Below, piece by piece: positions 21,568 through 30,305 of a DNA stretch of 40,150 bases (its first letter is position 1; each line of letters begins with the position of its first letter). A program made the translations under genes and the position numbers. The notes beneath the pieces were generated by a model that searched no databases, was not told where the DNA came from, and worked only from the letters and a program-made list of their open reading frames with translations. The DNA comes from a virus: the IMG/VR virus record IMGVR_UViG_3300022744_000055, positions 1-40,150 of that record; one strand, written 5' to 3'.

Positions 21568-24500
21568 GCAACCACCCGTGTTTCTGGCAGGCCGGTGGAT
21601 TCCCACCGCTTGTGCAGGCGCAGCAGCTCTTGCTGCATTTGCACCATGGCTTGGGCTTGTGCTTGGTTGTCGCTGCGCAGGGCTTCGTTGCTGGCCCGCA
21701 TTGCCCGCATTTCGGCCACCACAGCGCCCATGCCTTCAGCACGGCCATACTGGCCCCAGTTGGGCATTTGTGCCATGACGCCAAGCGAACCATCGGCACC
21801 CCGGCGCAGGGGCATGATGGCCTCGGGCCCGGCTTCTCCCATGAGGCCCATGTTGAATGGTGTGGCGCTGCTGACCACGCTGTTGGTGAACACACCGCCC
21901 TTTGCAAATGCCGTGGTGGCGCCGCGAATTTGCAGGCTTCCGCTACCCCGGAAGGATTCGCCAAGGTAATACTGAATGGCGTTGAGCTTGTTGCCTGCGT
22001 CTTCCAGGTAGAAAGCCGAGGTGGCGGTTTGCACACGAATAGCCTCCCACACGCTGCGCATGGGGTCGTTGGAGTCAAACGAGGCGGTGATGCCGTTTTG
22101 CAGGGCATCGGTGTTGGATGCAATGGTGGTGAGCACCCCGGTGTTGAGCACCACATTGCCCACCGATGTGGCCGTGGCTGCCGTGTTGGTGCCCGTGGCT
22201 GCGGTGTTGGTGGCAATAGCACCCAGTGCGGCCTGGCTGGCGGCCAAGTCGGCCTGGCTGGCCGTGAGCTTGCCCATGGCTTCTTGGTACTGAGCAACCA
22301 GGCTGGTAACTGTTTGTGTGAGAGGTGCCCCAATGGCATTGGCCACGGCCAATGAACTGGCCAGGGTGGATTGTGACTTGGCCAAGTCTGCCTGGGCTTT
22401 GGCTAAGTCGTCCAGCGCGGCTGGGATGTTGGGGGCGGATGGGTCTGGCGTGGAAGAGGCCATGGCGGCCACCCGCAGCACATCGGCCATGATTTTGGCT
22501 TGAGCCAAGCGGGCATCCGCTGCCGTGGCTGCGGTGGATTGCTGCAGTGTGTTGGCACTGGTGGCCGCTTGCGGCAGGTTGCGCATGGCTTCTTGGTCGC
22601 CAGCCAATGCGCGGGACAGCACTTGCTGGAAGGCTTGCTGGGCGCTGCCGGTTTCACCAGCCACGAAGTCGCGCAGGCTTTGGCCCATGTCTCGCAGGGC
22701 TTTGGCGTTGTCCAGCGCTGTTTGGTATTGCTGGCGCAACACATCATTCACGCGCTCTTGTGCGCTGGCCACATCATCCAGGGCTGACAAGTAGTTGCTG
22801 GTGGCCTGCCCTTGGACGGACAGGACGGACTGATAGGCTGAATCAACCGCCTGCTGGGCGGATGCCAGCTTGCTTTGTGCATCCCGCAGAGCGGAGTTGT
22901 AGGCCTCTTGCGCAGCGGCGGCGGCTTTTGCTGCAGCGGCAGCATCTTCCTGCGCTTTGGCAGCGGCCGATGTAGCACTGGCCAGCTGGTATGTGGGCTT
23001 ATAGGTGTAGGCGGCACCGGCTGAGCCGAGCGCACTGGCCGTGGCGGTTTTGATGGTAGCCAGCGCTGCGGTGAATGCCGGGCTGGCCATGACTTGGCTT
23101 AGCGCACTGGCAGCAGCCACGGCACGGTCTACCGTTTGTTGCAGCAGCTCATCGGTGGCGGCTTGAGTGAGGGCCTGGCCGGTCAGCATGGCATCGAGCA
23201 TGGGGGTGACGATGCCGGTGTTCACAATGTCGAAAATCTGCCCGGCGGCATTGCCCACCATGGCCTGCTCGATGCTGGCCACCAGGGTGTCGGCCACAGT
23301 TTGGCCTGCGGCCTGGGCATCGCCACTCATGAGTCCGGTGGTGAATTGCTGCACCAGGGCATCCCGGCTGGTGCCGAACTGCTGCAGCAGCTGGCCTGGG
23401 TAGGCCGAAATTTGCGCCATGGCGGCGGTGAGTTCATCCAGCGTGGCGGTAGCTGGAATGGCGTTGGCAAAGCGCATGGCCCATTCAGGTAAGCCCATGC
23501 CTTTGATGACACCGGCCACGTCTTGCGCCACGGCAGCCGCGTATTGGGCAGCGCCTGCCTGGCCGTCTGCAAACTCTTTAGGTGCCCACTTGCTGGTGCG
23601 TGTGTCGTTCCAGTTCAGCACCGATTGGCCAGCAGCGTTTTTAATGAGCAGGCCGCCCCAGGCGCCGTCTTTTGACGTGTCGTCAGCAAAGGCTGTGGCC
23701 ACGTTGTAGCCTGCTTTTTTGCCGAATGTGACGGCCACGCTGTCGAGCATGGTGGCAATGCCTTTGGCAAAGCCTGCGGCCACATCGGTGCCTGCTTTGC
23801 CGTAGTCAACCCCACCAAAGCCCATGCCGAATGCGCCGTGGGTGGTGCTGGTTTGCAGGCCACCGGCTGCACTGTATTGGGCGAGGCCGCCGGTGTGCAT
23901 GGTGCCGCTGGTGTCTGACCCGGCCAGCATTTTGATGGCGGCAAGTCCTGCAATGATGGGTCCCGCTGCACCGGCAATGAGGCCCAGGCCGTTGGCCGTT
24001 CCGCCTGCAAACAGACTGCTGCCGCCTTCGAGCAAGCCCATGACGGAGCCGCCTTCACCCCAGGCCGTGAGGCCAGAGGCCAAGCCACTGCCAAACGAGC
24101 TGGCACCGCTGAGCGCACTGGCACCAGACATGAGGCCAGAAAGGCCGCTCCCGCCCGCTGCGCTTGCCGCGTTGGCTGTGCCAGCCAGGCCCAAAGCGCC
24201 AGTGATGGCGCCTGCCACTGGGTTGATCACCGCCTGGATAACGGGCTTGAGCACCAGGGTTTTGAACATGTTGACCACGGTATCGCGCAGGTTTTGCGCG
24301 AAGCCTTTGCCGGATTCAAAGCCGCGCATGAGGGCGTCGGTGAGGCTTTGTTCAATCTGATTGGCCACACGTTCGTACTCGGCCTGTATGACTTTGCCGG
24401 TAGCCGCCGAGGACTCGACCCGTTTAGCTTCTTCAATCTTTTGGCGCTGTACGGCCTTTTCTTCAGCCGATAGGCTGGACTTATCGAGGTCAGCCAATTC

Positions 24501-26717
24501 CTTGGCGTACTTAATTTCCACTTGGCGCAAAGCCACCAACTTGTTGCGCTCCAGTGTCGTTAGCCCGGTCAGTTGAAGCTCGTCTTGGTATATCTTTTGC
24601 TGTTCTTTAGCGGACCGCAGAAGCTCGTCAGTACGAGCATTCATATTCTTATAGTCGGCGTCTTTCAGCGCATCGACAAACCGCTTTTGAGCAGCTATCT
24701 CCTCCTCAAGCGCAGCGGTGTAATCGCCCGTAAGTCCAAGCCGCTTCAGCAACTCAAGACGCTCCTCTTTACGCTGTAGCGTCATTTCAGCCACGGCCAC
24801 AGTACCTTTGCCCTGTACGGCATTGGAGGCTTCCTGCGCCATGGCCTGCTTGGTGATGGCGTCGGCGGATTGGTACGCAGCGTCAACCGTCTTGGCTTGC
24901 TCGACGGCAATCTGCTTATCCATCTCCATTCGGGCTTTTTCACGGGTGATGGCCCTCTCGACGGCCACCTGATCCTCCAGAGCCGCCAGCGCCCGCATCT
25001 TTTGGGCTTTGGCCGTAGATGTCATGGATACCGTTGCGATCTGCTCTCGGACGGTGTTGGCCTTTTTCTCTGCCTCGGTGATCGTTTCGATGCCAACACC
25101 GTATTGCTGCATCAAAGCGAGGTCTTGCTTGAGCGACTCGGTTCTTGCCTTGATTTGGGCCACTTCATCTTGGCCTGTGCTTTCGACGAACTTGTTGCGA
25201 ATGTTCTGGATGCGATCCCGGAGTTCTTTTTCCGTCATAAGGCCCGCATTGACCAATACTTGACCCTCAGTTTCGGCCCGCAAGACCTCTTTCCGCATCT
25301 GCTCTTGCTTGGTCTGAAAAGCCTCGCCTTGCTTGTCCCATTCAGCTTTCTTCTTGGTCAACTGGACTTGTTCGGCTTGTGTCTCCGCTGCCGATTTCAT
25401 CAAGCGGGCGTCGGATTGCAGGATGGACTGCCGCTCTTTCAGCTTGGCCAGTTCTGCGTCGAGAAGCTGTGTGTCGTATCCTCCCGCTTTTCTAGCGGCG
25501 ATATTCTTTTCCAACTTGGCAATGGTGTCACCGATGGCGGCATTCTGTGTCTCCACAGATTCAGTACGCCCAATGGACTTCATCTTGTCCCAGGTCTTGC
25601 TGACTGCATCACCGACACCGCGCCAAGCTAGCTCCAAGTATCCAAGCTGCTTCTCCATCTCAGGTGCTTTGCCAAGGAATCCGTCAGAGAACGCATTTTG
25701 CGCCAGTGTGACGGCTTCAGTTACCTTACCCTGTTCTACCAGCGCCTTAATCTGCGTGTACGTGGCCGCCGTGAGGTAGCCGTACTGCTCGTTCAGCTTC
25801 AGGCTGGCCTGCAATGGGTCTTTGCCCAGTTCGGCAAAGGCTTTGACCATCTCTTTGGCAGCAGGACCACCGGCGCGCTCCATTTGGATGATGGCGGAGG
25901 CCACGCCTTGCAGTGATGACCCGGTTACTTTGCCAGTTGCAGCCAGTTGGTTCAGCACATCGGCTGCGTTGCCCTGAGTGCCTGCAACGCTGTCGATGGA
26001 TTGAGCCATCAGCATCAACTGTCCTGCGGTCACCCCTGCTTGGTTGCCGGTGAGGATGAGAGTCTTGTTGAACTCGGAGGACTCTTGAGCGCCTTTGTAG
26101 ATGGCGGAGCCGAACGCTGCGGCGGCAACGGCCAATACGCTGAACGGATTGACCAGTCCAGCAATGTAGCTGCCCATGGCCTTTGCGGCTTCGCCAGCAG
26201 AGCCGAATACATCCTTCAACTGGCCGCCCTGCTGGAGCAGCACAGTAAGAGGGTTTTGCCCGCCCTGCAAGCTAACCACAATGTCGGTGAACTGAGCTGG
26301 AACCTGTCGCATGGCGGCTGACGTTGCCTTGGCTGACGTGCCAAGGTTTGTCATGCCTGCTTCAGCGGCTTTCAGGCCATCAAGAGCTTTCTTGATTTCG
26401 GGGCCGTTGGTATCCAGCCCACGCAGCCCGGCGAGGATTTCAATGCGCTTGCTGGATTGCCCAGCAGATTGGATTTCAGCAGTGAGGCGCTGAATCTGGG
26501 AGATTATGGAGCCGGTCTGACGGGCTACTTTTTCCGCAGTGCGATCCGGTATCGGATTGGTGACAGTTGGGGTGTCGCTGGACTGCTGCGGAAGCGGCTC
26601 GGACAGCTTCTTTTTCAGCTTGTCGGCCTCTTGGCCCAACCCCTGCATCCCCGCTTTCGCTCCAGATACATCGACGCCAACTTCAAGTTGGACATGTGGG
26701 TTGGTCAAGTCGCTCAT
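21564..26717 (-). CDS. Tail tape measure protein
   Basis: A 1717-residue tape measure, by far the largest gene. N-terminal HVQLEVGVDVSGAKAGMQGL is the usual start. There are hydrophobic segments in the first third (YIAGLVNPFSVLAVAAAAFG) and centre (AVINPVAGAITGALGLAG), long helical/coiled-coil stretches (about 340-760), an Ala/Gln-rich coiled region (about 1290-1450), and the conserved C-terminal GEAGPEAIMPLRRGADGSLG. By the usual 0.15 nm per residue the tail would be about 250 nm, which fits a siphovirus. The ATG overlaps the end of the frameshifted chaperone frame, and the stop overlaps the tail-tip gene. Confidence 0.95.
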   Translation of the reverse strand: MSDLTNPHVQLEVGVDVSGAKAGMQGLGQEADKLKKKLSEPLPQQSSDTPTVTNPIPDRTAEKVARQTGSIISQIQRLTAEIQSAGQSSKRIEILAGLRGLDTNGPEIKKALDGLKAAEAGMTNLGTSAKATSAAMRQVPAQFTDIVVSLQGGQNPLTVLLQQGGQLKDVFGSAGEAAKAMGSYIAGLVNPFSVLAVAAAAFGSAIYKGAQESSEFNKTLILTGNQAGVTAGQLMLMAQSIDSVAGTQGNAADVLNQLAATGKVTGSSLQGVASAIIQMERAGGPAAKEMVKAFAELGKDPLQASLKLNEQYGYLTAATYTQIKALVEQGKVTEAVTLAQNAFSDGFLGKAPEMEKQLGYLELAWRGVGDAVSKTWDKMKSIGRTESVETQNAAIGDTIAKLEKNIAARKAGGYDTQLLDAELAKLKERQSILQSDARLMKSAAETQAEQVQLTKKKAEWDKQGEAFQTKQEQMRKEVLRAETEGQVLVNAGLMTEKELRDRIQNIRNKFVESTGQDEVAQIKARTESLKQDLALMQQYGVGIETITEAEKKANTVREQIATVSMTSTAKAQKMRALAALEDQVAVERAITREKARMEMDKQIAVEQAKTVDAAYQSADAITKQAMAQEASNAVQGKGTVAVAEMTLQRKEERLELLKRLGLTGDYTAALEEEIAAQKRFVDALKDADYKNMNARTDELLRSAKEQQKIYQDELQLTGLTTLERNKLVALRQVEIKYAKELADLDKSSLSAEEKAVQRQKIEEAKRVESSAATGKVIQAEYERVANQIEQSLTDALMRGFESGKGFAQNLRDTVVNMFKTLVLKPVIQAVINPVAGAITGALGLAGTANAASAAGGSGLSGLMSGASALSGASSFGSGLASGLTAWGEGGSVMGLLEGGSSLFAGGTANGLGLIAGAAGPIIAGLAAIKMLAGSDTSGTMHTGGLAQYSAAGGLQTSTTHGAFGMGFGGVDYGKAGTDVAAGFAKGIATMLDSVAVTFGKKAGYNVATAFADDTSKDGAWGGLLIKNAAGQSVLNWNDTRTSKWAPKEFADGQAGAAQYAAAVAQDVAGVIKGMGLPEWAMRFANAIPATATLDELTAAMAQISAYPGQLLQQFGTSRDALVQQFTTGLMSGDAQAAGQTVADTLVASIEQAMVGNAAGQIFDIVNTGIVTPMLDAMLTGQALTQAATDELLQQTVDRAVAAASALSQVMASPAFTAALATIKTATASALGSAGAAYTYKPTYQLASATSAAAKAQEDAAAAAKAAAAAQEAYNSALRDAQSKLASAQQAVDSAYQSVLSVQGQATSNYLSALDDVASAQERVNDVLRQQYQTALDNAKALRDMGQSLRDFVAGETGSAQQAFQQVLSRALAGDQEAMRNLPQAATSANTLQQSTAATAADARLAQAKIMADVLRVAAMASSTPDPSAPNIPAALDDLAKAQADLAKSQSTLASSLAVANAIGAPLTQTVTSLVAQYQEAMGKLTASQADLAASQAALGAIATNTAATGTNTAATATSVGNVVLNTGVLTTIASNTDALQNGITASFDSNDPMRSVWEAIRVQTATSAFYLEDAGNKLNAIQYYLGESFRGSGSLQIRGATTAFAKGGVFTNSVVSSATPFNMGLMGEAGPEAIMPLRRGADGSLGVMAQMPNWGQYGRAEGMGAVVAEMRAMRASNEALRSDNQAQAQAMVQMQQELLRLHKRWESTGLPETRVVA

Positions 26718-27411
26718 TTGCGCATCTGCTCCAGGGCTTCAATCTCCATCGTTCTGATGGAGTCGAGGGTTTCGCGCCAATCGGCACCAGTGAGTCCTGC
26801 TTCGTCCAACAGACGGAACAGGACGTTGTAGTCAAGCCCAGTAGCACCAGCCATGCCGGTACGCCACTGGGTATTCATGTCGCAGAACAACGTGACAGGG
26901 AGCCAGTTTTCAGGCCAGACTTCAACGGGGTCGGTCAGGAAGTCCTCCAACGTGAACCCGGAGGCTTCAAGCTCCTCCGGTGTTGGCAGTTTTTCGTAGA
27001 GCGCCGCTGCTGCGGCTCTCAGTTTCCCAAGCGTCCTTCGGTGATGGCGGCTCGGTAGACGTTCATGATTTCCATGGCAACGCCAGGGAGTTCGTCGCAG
27101 AGTTGGGCCACGGTGTCGCGGCTGAACTCAGATTCCAAGTTCCAGCCGTCAGCCACTTTCATGATGTAGTCGGCATTGGCTTCGCGGGTCTTGACCAGAG
27201 CCTGCTCCAGCGAGAACTTCTGTTCTTCATCTGTCTGCCCGGTCTGCTTGACGCCTGCGTCGTCCATCATCGCGTCGATGAACTGGCCGAACTCTGTGCG
27301 GGTGCGGTAGATGAAGGACACCTCCACCTCACCAGTGCCGCCTTCTGGCAGGTCAACTTTGATGGAACGCTTGAAATTCTTTGGGCGCTTGCCCAGGACG
27401 ATCTTGGCCAT
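26714..27411 (-). CDS. Tail assembly chaperone, -1 frameshift extended form
   Basis: Predicted 232-residue fusion made when ribosomes slip -1 at GGGAAAC (27028-27022) at the end of the 130-residue chaperone and continue in the second frame for 102 codons. The extension (LRAAAAALYEKLPTPEELEA, then FTLEDFLTDPVEVWPENWLP...) contains a DUF1799-like tail protein (WRTGMAGATGLDY) with no good start codon of its own (only TTG at 26950). This is the lambda gpG/gpGT arrangement: the extension recruits tail tube subunits to the tape measure, encoded immediately downstream. Coordinates span both frames. Confidence 0.8.
27019..27411 (-). CDS. Tail assembly chaperone, short form
   Basis: A 130-residue protein (MAKIVLGKRPKNFKRSIKVD... 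then EVEVSFIYRTRTEFGQFID, DYIMKVADGWNLESEFSRD) of the phage tail assembly chaperone group. It binds the tape measure and keeps it soluble until tube assembly. Its stop follows two bases... of the slippery heptamer region: the last codons GGA AAC lie inside GGGAAAC, placing the slip exactly at the end of the frame. It is preceded by hairpins after the tail tube gene. Confidence 0.85.
   Translation of the reverse strand: MAKIVLGKRPKNFKRSIKVDLPEGGTGEVEVSFIYRTRTEFGQFIDAMMDDAGVKQTGQTDEEQKFSLEQALVKTREANADYIMKVADGWNLESEFSRDTVAQLCDELPGVAMEIMNVYRAAITEGRLGN
27022..27028 (-). promoter_or_regulatory. Programmed -1 ribosomal frameshift site GGGAAAC
   Basis: Zero-frame codons are TTG GGA AAC TGA, so the heptamer G-GGA-AAC fits X-XXY-YYZ exactly and differs from the lambda G/T slippery site GGGAAAG only in the last base. 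The stop codon directly behind it would pause termination and favour slippage. The -1 frame is open for 102 codons to 26714. Confidence 0.85.
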
Positions 27412-27430
27412 GGTTTGCTTTCTTTTGGGG

Positions 27431-27498
27431 AAAAAGGCCCGTGCTCAGGAGCGACCTGCGGGCTGAAAACCTGCCGAAGTGGGGTGCACCCCGGCAGG
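27431..27498 (-). terminator. Hairpins with T-tracts between tail tube and chaperone genes
   Basis: On the minus strand CCTGCCG...CGGCAGG (27498-27470, with an inner GGGTGCACCC palindrome) followed by GTTTTC, then GCCCG...CGGGC (27463-27438, inner GCTC/GAGC) followed by CTTTTT. The two are terminator-like structures in tandem behind the tail tube stop. They would attenuate readthrough into the chaperone and tape-measure genes. Confidence 0.6.
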
Positions 27499-27514
27499 GG
27501 TGGAGAACCAAAAA

Positions 27515-28162
27515 TTACGATGCGTAGCGAACGGCGCGGTTGTTGCCGTTGAAGCTGGCGTTGACACGGTTGATCTGGCCGTCTTGCATACGTACCACTT
27601 CGTTCAGGGCCACCGTGCAAGGCACCAAGTTGATGGAGCCAGAGCGGGTAACGATCTTCAGAACGGTGTCAGTCTGGACTTCAGTCAAAGTCTTCAGGGC
27701 TGTGTAGCCAGCGGAGCCGATGGAGTCAGCGTCCAGTTCCAGCGTGTAGCTGGTGGCTGTGAAGCCATCGTTGATGCTGTACTCAACGTCCGACTCGATG
27801 AACTTGTAGTTCACGGTCTTTGGTTCACCGCCAGAGCTTGAGGGGTTCATCACAGTGGTGATCTGCGTGAAGGCGCTGATCTTCTGCACGGTGCCAACGC
27901 CTGTGCCGCTGGGGTAGAACGTGGTGTTGGTGGTGTCTGCACCTTCCAGGGTGAAGGCGTCAGTCGTCACCGACTTGATGCGGAATGCGCGTTTGTTCAA
28001 CCGGCCCCAGCCAGAGAACATGATGACCACATCTCCGTTTGAGTAGCCGTGGGCGGTGGAAGAAACCACTGCCTCGGAGGCGTTGGTGACGGCGGTGACA
28101 GTCTTAGCTGCCGCGATGGTGGAGGCAACATAGAAGGTTGCCCCGGTTGGTACCTGTGCCAT
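27515..28162 (-). CDS. Major tail tube protein
   Basis: A 215-residue tail tube subunit. It has the beta-rich composition expected, with SSTAHGYSNGDVVIMFSGWG, FTQITTVMNPSSSGGEPKTV and a C-terminal LVPCTVALNEVVRMQDGQIN characteristic of phage tube proteins of HK97-like siphoviruses. AAAGGA lies just ahead of ATG 28162. The gene is bracketed on both sides by terminator-like hairpins, consistent with separate, high-level expression. Followed by tail chaperones and tape measure in the standard order. Confidence 0.85.
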   Translation of the reverse strand: MAQVPTGATFYVASTIAAAKTVTAVTNASEAVVSSTAHGYSNGDVVIMFSGWGRLNKRAFRIKSVTTDAFTLEGADTTNTTFYPSGTGVGTVQKISAFTQITTVMNPSSSGGEPKTVNYKFIESDVEYSINDGFTATSYTLELDADSIGSAGYTALKTLTEVQTDTVLKIVTRSGSINLVPCTVALNEVVRMQDGQINRVNASFNGNNRAVRYAS

Positions 28163-28182
28163 TTGAGTTCCTTTCGGGAATG

Positions 28183-28250
28183 AAAAAGCCCCTTAGTCGG
28201 GGCGGTTGTCTTGCCCGAAACGGGCATGAAAAAAGCCCCTGTTACGGGGC
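28183..28250 (-). terminator. Tandem intrinsic terminators before the tail tube gene
   Basis: On the minus strand: GCCCC-GTAACA-GGGGC followed by TTTTTT (28250-28229), then a short GCCCG-TTT-CGGGC hairpin (28225-28213), then GCCCC-GACTAA-GGGGC followed by TTTTT (28203-28183). Both outer structures are textbook intrinsic terminators within the late operon, after the tail terminator gene and 21 bases before the tail tube ATG. Confidence 0.85.
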
Positions 28251-28273
28251 TTTACTGGTCGGGTGTCAGGTGC

Positions 28274-28627
28274 TTACCTGAGCGCCCAAATGCTGAAGTC
28301 CTGCATACATCCACGCAGGTCTGTGTCGTCGTCAAACGTGGCCAGGTGGGCGCTGTCAACACGGCCCTGAAACTGGGTTGCAGCACAGATGGCTTGCTCG
28401 ACTTGGAGCATGAGCGTGGTGGAGGCGATGCGGGATTTGTCCCAGACGTTGATCTGGATACGGGCATTGCGCCGATCTGGCAGCGAACCCTCCACATAGG
28501 TGAAGGCGTCACCACCGATTTGCTGCCAGGTGATATATGGCGTTGCGGTGCTGGCGGGTGCTGCGTCTGGGTAGACGCGAGGGCACAAGCCGCTCAGTAC
28601 GGTGTAGAGGTCGGTTTCAAGGCTCAT
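28274..28627 (-). CDS. Tail terminator/completion protein (DUF3168)
   Basis: A 117-residue DUF3168-type protein: LETDLYTVLSGLCPRVYPDA, TPYITWQQIGGDAF, RNARIQINVWDKSR. This family caps the head-proximal end of the tail tube in siphoviruses. ATG 28627 overlaps the stop of the preceding gene. It is followed by tandem terminators and then by the tail tube gene. Confidence 0.85.
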   Translation of the reverse strand: MSLETDLYTVLSGLCPRVYPDAAPASTATPYITWQQIGGDAFTYVEGSLPDRRNARIQINVWDKSRIASTTLMLQVEQAICAATQFQGRVDSAHLATFDDDTDLRGCMQDFSIWALR

Positions 28628-29184
28628 AGCTGCCCCAGTTTCTTGGCCAGTTCAGCTTCCATCGCGGCAACAGCGCGAGGGAATGCAGATTGAGCGCGGC
28701 GAAGGAAGGCAAAGCCAGGACGGAACTTTGGGCCACCGGCCAGCGGGACGTAGTAGGCGTCTTTGACGGCCTGCGATGCTCTGCGGCTGGGCTTTTTCTT
28801 ACCCTTCATACCGGGCCTGACTGCGGTGTACCACTGGCCGTTCTTTCCGGTCAGCGTCTGGTAGCGTTGCCACCATCCCCACTCCAGCAGCCGCCCGTGC
28901 GGTGCTTTGCGGTAGTTCCAACTGACGTGGTACATCACCTTGCCTGCCGCCCGGTTGCTTTTGCTCTCGGACAGGACTCGGTAGATGGAGCGGTCCAGAT
29001 TGCCCGACTTGCGTCCAATCTGACCTACGTTTTTCTTCACTTCGTCGTAGACGACCTTTGCACCGGCAGCGGCAACTGCTGCTGCGTGTTCGGTGAGTGC
29101 GTTGCCAAGACCGGAGATGAAGCGGTCAATTCCAGAGGTGTCGGCCTTGATGGTGACTGTGGCAATGCCGGTGTCGCGGGCCAT
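28624..29184 (-). CDS. HK97 gp10-like neck/tail completion protein
   Basis: A 186-residue protein of the HK97 gp10 type. The N-terminal domain (DTSGIDRFISGLGNALTEHA, AAGAKVVYDEVKKNVG) and the conserved GKVMYHVSWNYRKAPHGRLL and FRPGFAFLRRA elements fit that family, which joins head and tail. A basic insertion (GMKGKKKPSRRASQ) sits in the middle. I chose ATG 29184, which overlaps the preceding TAA, over an in-frame start 18 bases upstream. Confidence 0.8.
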   Translation of the reverse strand: MARDTGIATVTIKADTSGIDRFISGLGNALTEHAAAVAAAGAKVVYDEVKKNVGQIGRKSGNLDRSIYRVLSESKSNRAAGKVMYHVSWNYRKAPHGRLLEWGWWQRYQTLTGKNGQWYTAVRPGMKGKKKPSRRASQAVKDAYYVPLAGGPKFRPGFAFLRRAQSAFPRAVAAMEAELAKKLGQL

Positions 29185-29507
29185 TACTTGACGACCTCGC
29201 ACACCAAGTCAACATGGTCGCGGCCTGCTTCGTCAGGCTGGAGCGACTCAATGCCGTAGGTGACGCCACCGGACACCACGCGCATTCCAACGTCTGCCAT
29301 TGCGGCAAGGGCGTAACGCGCCCGGATGCTGGCTTTGCGGGTTTCGGTGACCTTCTCGGATTTGATGGACTCAACGCCGCTGGTGAACTTGATGTTGGCC
29401 CAGAAGCTGGTGACAGCGGTCCATGTCTCGACGGGTTGACCCACGGCGTCCACACCGCTGGAGCGGGCTTGGAGGACGCAACGGCGGTTCAACGTGCCGG
29501 GTTTCAC
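29184..29507 (-). CDS. Head-tail joining protein (SPP1 gp16-like)
   Basis: A 107-residue head closure protein: MKPGTLNRRCVLQAR, GQPVETWTAVTSFWANIK, KASIRARY and VTYGIESLQPDEAGRDHVDL. It starts with GTG at 29507, overlapping the stop of the connector gene. The order connector, closure, gp10-like, terminator is canonical for HK97-type phages. Confidence 0.85.
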   Translation of the reverse strand: MKPGTLNRRCVLQARSSGVDAVGQPVETWTAVTSFWANIKFTSGVESIKSEKVTETRKASIRARYALAAMADVGMRVVSGGVTYGIESLQPDEAGRDHVDLVCEVVK

Positions 29508-30085
29508 AGCAGCTCCACGCGATAGGCAGACAACAAGCCATCCACAAAGCTGTGGGGAACGCTGGCCGTTGGCGCTGCGGTGCCCATGGGGCGGTCAGAC
29601 GCTGTGCGGTTTTCGTATATATCGCCAATGGCCAGCAGCATCCACTGCTTGAGGGGCATTGGCACTGCCGCTGCGTTGCCGTAACCGGCTGTGTAGACCA
29701 CCGTGACGCTGTTGATGCGGTCATCGGCAATGGGCCACTCGGTCACGGGCACAACCCGGCAGGGTTCGTTGTGGGTGTCCACCCGGTAGTCGGTGCTGCT
29801 GACGGTCTGCGTAGCGCCGTACACATCCACATAGGACACGCTTGTGACGGATACCAGTGGTGGGTACGGCAGCTCCAGGGTTGCAGCGAAATCATCGGCT
29901 CGGACAGTCCAGCCGCTGGTGATGAGGGTACGCCCGGTGCGTTGTTCGCACATGACCCGAGCAGCCGTGATGAGGCCCGTGATGTAGGCGTCTTCGTCGG
30001 AGTGGTCCACGCGCAGATGCAGCTTTGCTTCTGCCAGCGTGATCGGCTCCTCGGCGGGCTGGGTGGTGCGGCGGGCGATGAGCAT
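29504..30085 (-). CDS. Head-tail connector (HK97 gp6-like)
   Basis: A 193-residue adaptor protein binding the portal ring. The family signature EPITLAEAKLHLRVDHSDED, YITGLITAARVMCEQRTGR is clear, followed by a beta-rich region (VTSVSYVDVYGATQTV) and the late ...VYTAGYGNAAAVPMPLKQWM. Size is typical. Confidence 0.9.
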   Translation of the reverse strand: MLIARRTTQPAEEPITLAEAKLHLRVDHSDEDAYITGLITAARVMCEQRTGRTLITSGWTVRADDFAATLELPYPPLVSVTSVSYVDVYGATQTVSSTDYRVDTHNEPCRVVPVTEWPIADDRINSVTVVYTAGYGNAAAVPMPLKQWMLLAIGDIYENRTASDRPMGTAAPTASVPHSFVDGLLSAYRVELL

Positions 30086-30088
30086 GGG

Positions 30089-30250
30089 TTACTCGGGCTT
30101 TTTGGCTTTTGGGTCGAACTCGCCAGCTGCTTCCAGGGCGGCAGCTTGTTCGGCTGGCAGTACCAGCCACTGGCCGCACTTGGCGTCAATGGCGGGAATG
30201 TCCACCAGTGCCAAGCCTTCTACTTCGTCGGTTTTCTTGCGGGTTGCCAT
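30089..30250 (-). CDS. Small late protein between capsid and connector
   Basis: A 53-residue protein, MATRKKTDEVEGLALVDIP, then IDAKCGQWLVLPAEQAAALE and a charged KAKKPE end. It begins after a good GGAGAGAC ribosome site and directly follows the terminator behind the capsid gene. Short proteins occur at this spot in several HK97-like phages; their function is unknown. Confidence 0.7.
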   Translation of the reverse strand: MATRKKTDEVEGLALVDIPAIDAKCGQWLVLPAEQAAALEAAGEFDPKAKKPE

Positions 30251-30269
30251 GTGTCTCTCCGGGTGATCT

Positions 30270-30295
30270 AAAAAGCCCCCGCTTTGGGCAGGGGC
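30270..30295 (-). terminator. Intrinsic terminator after the major capsid gene
   Basis: On the minus strand GCCCC-(11 nt)-GGGGC followed by TTTTT, 11 bases beyond the capsid stop. With the hairpin at 31535-31565 it brackets the capsid gene. Confidence 0.8.
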
Positions 30296-30305
30296 TTGAA
30301 CATCA

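Noticed and set aside
19050-25900. Many long open frames opposite the tape measure, fibre and adhesin genes
   Set aside because: High-GC shadow frames without ribosome sites or recognisable domains, antisense to clear structural genes.
26714-26950. Independent gene starting at TTG 26950
   Set aside because: Weak start, and the frame is open back to the slippery heptamer, so frameshift extension explains it better.
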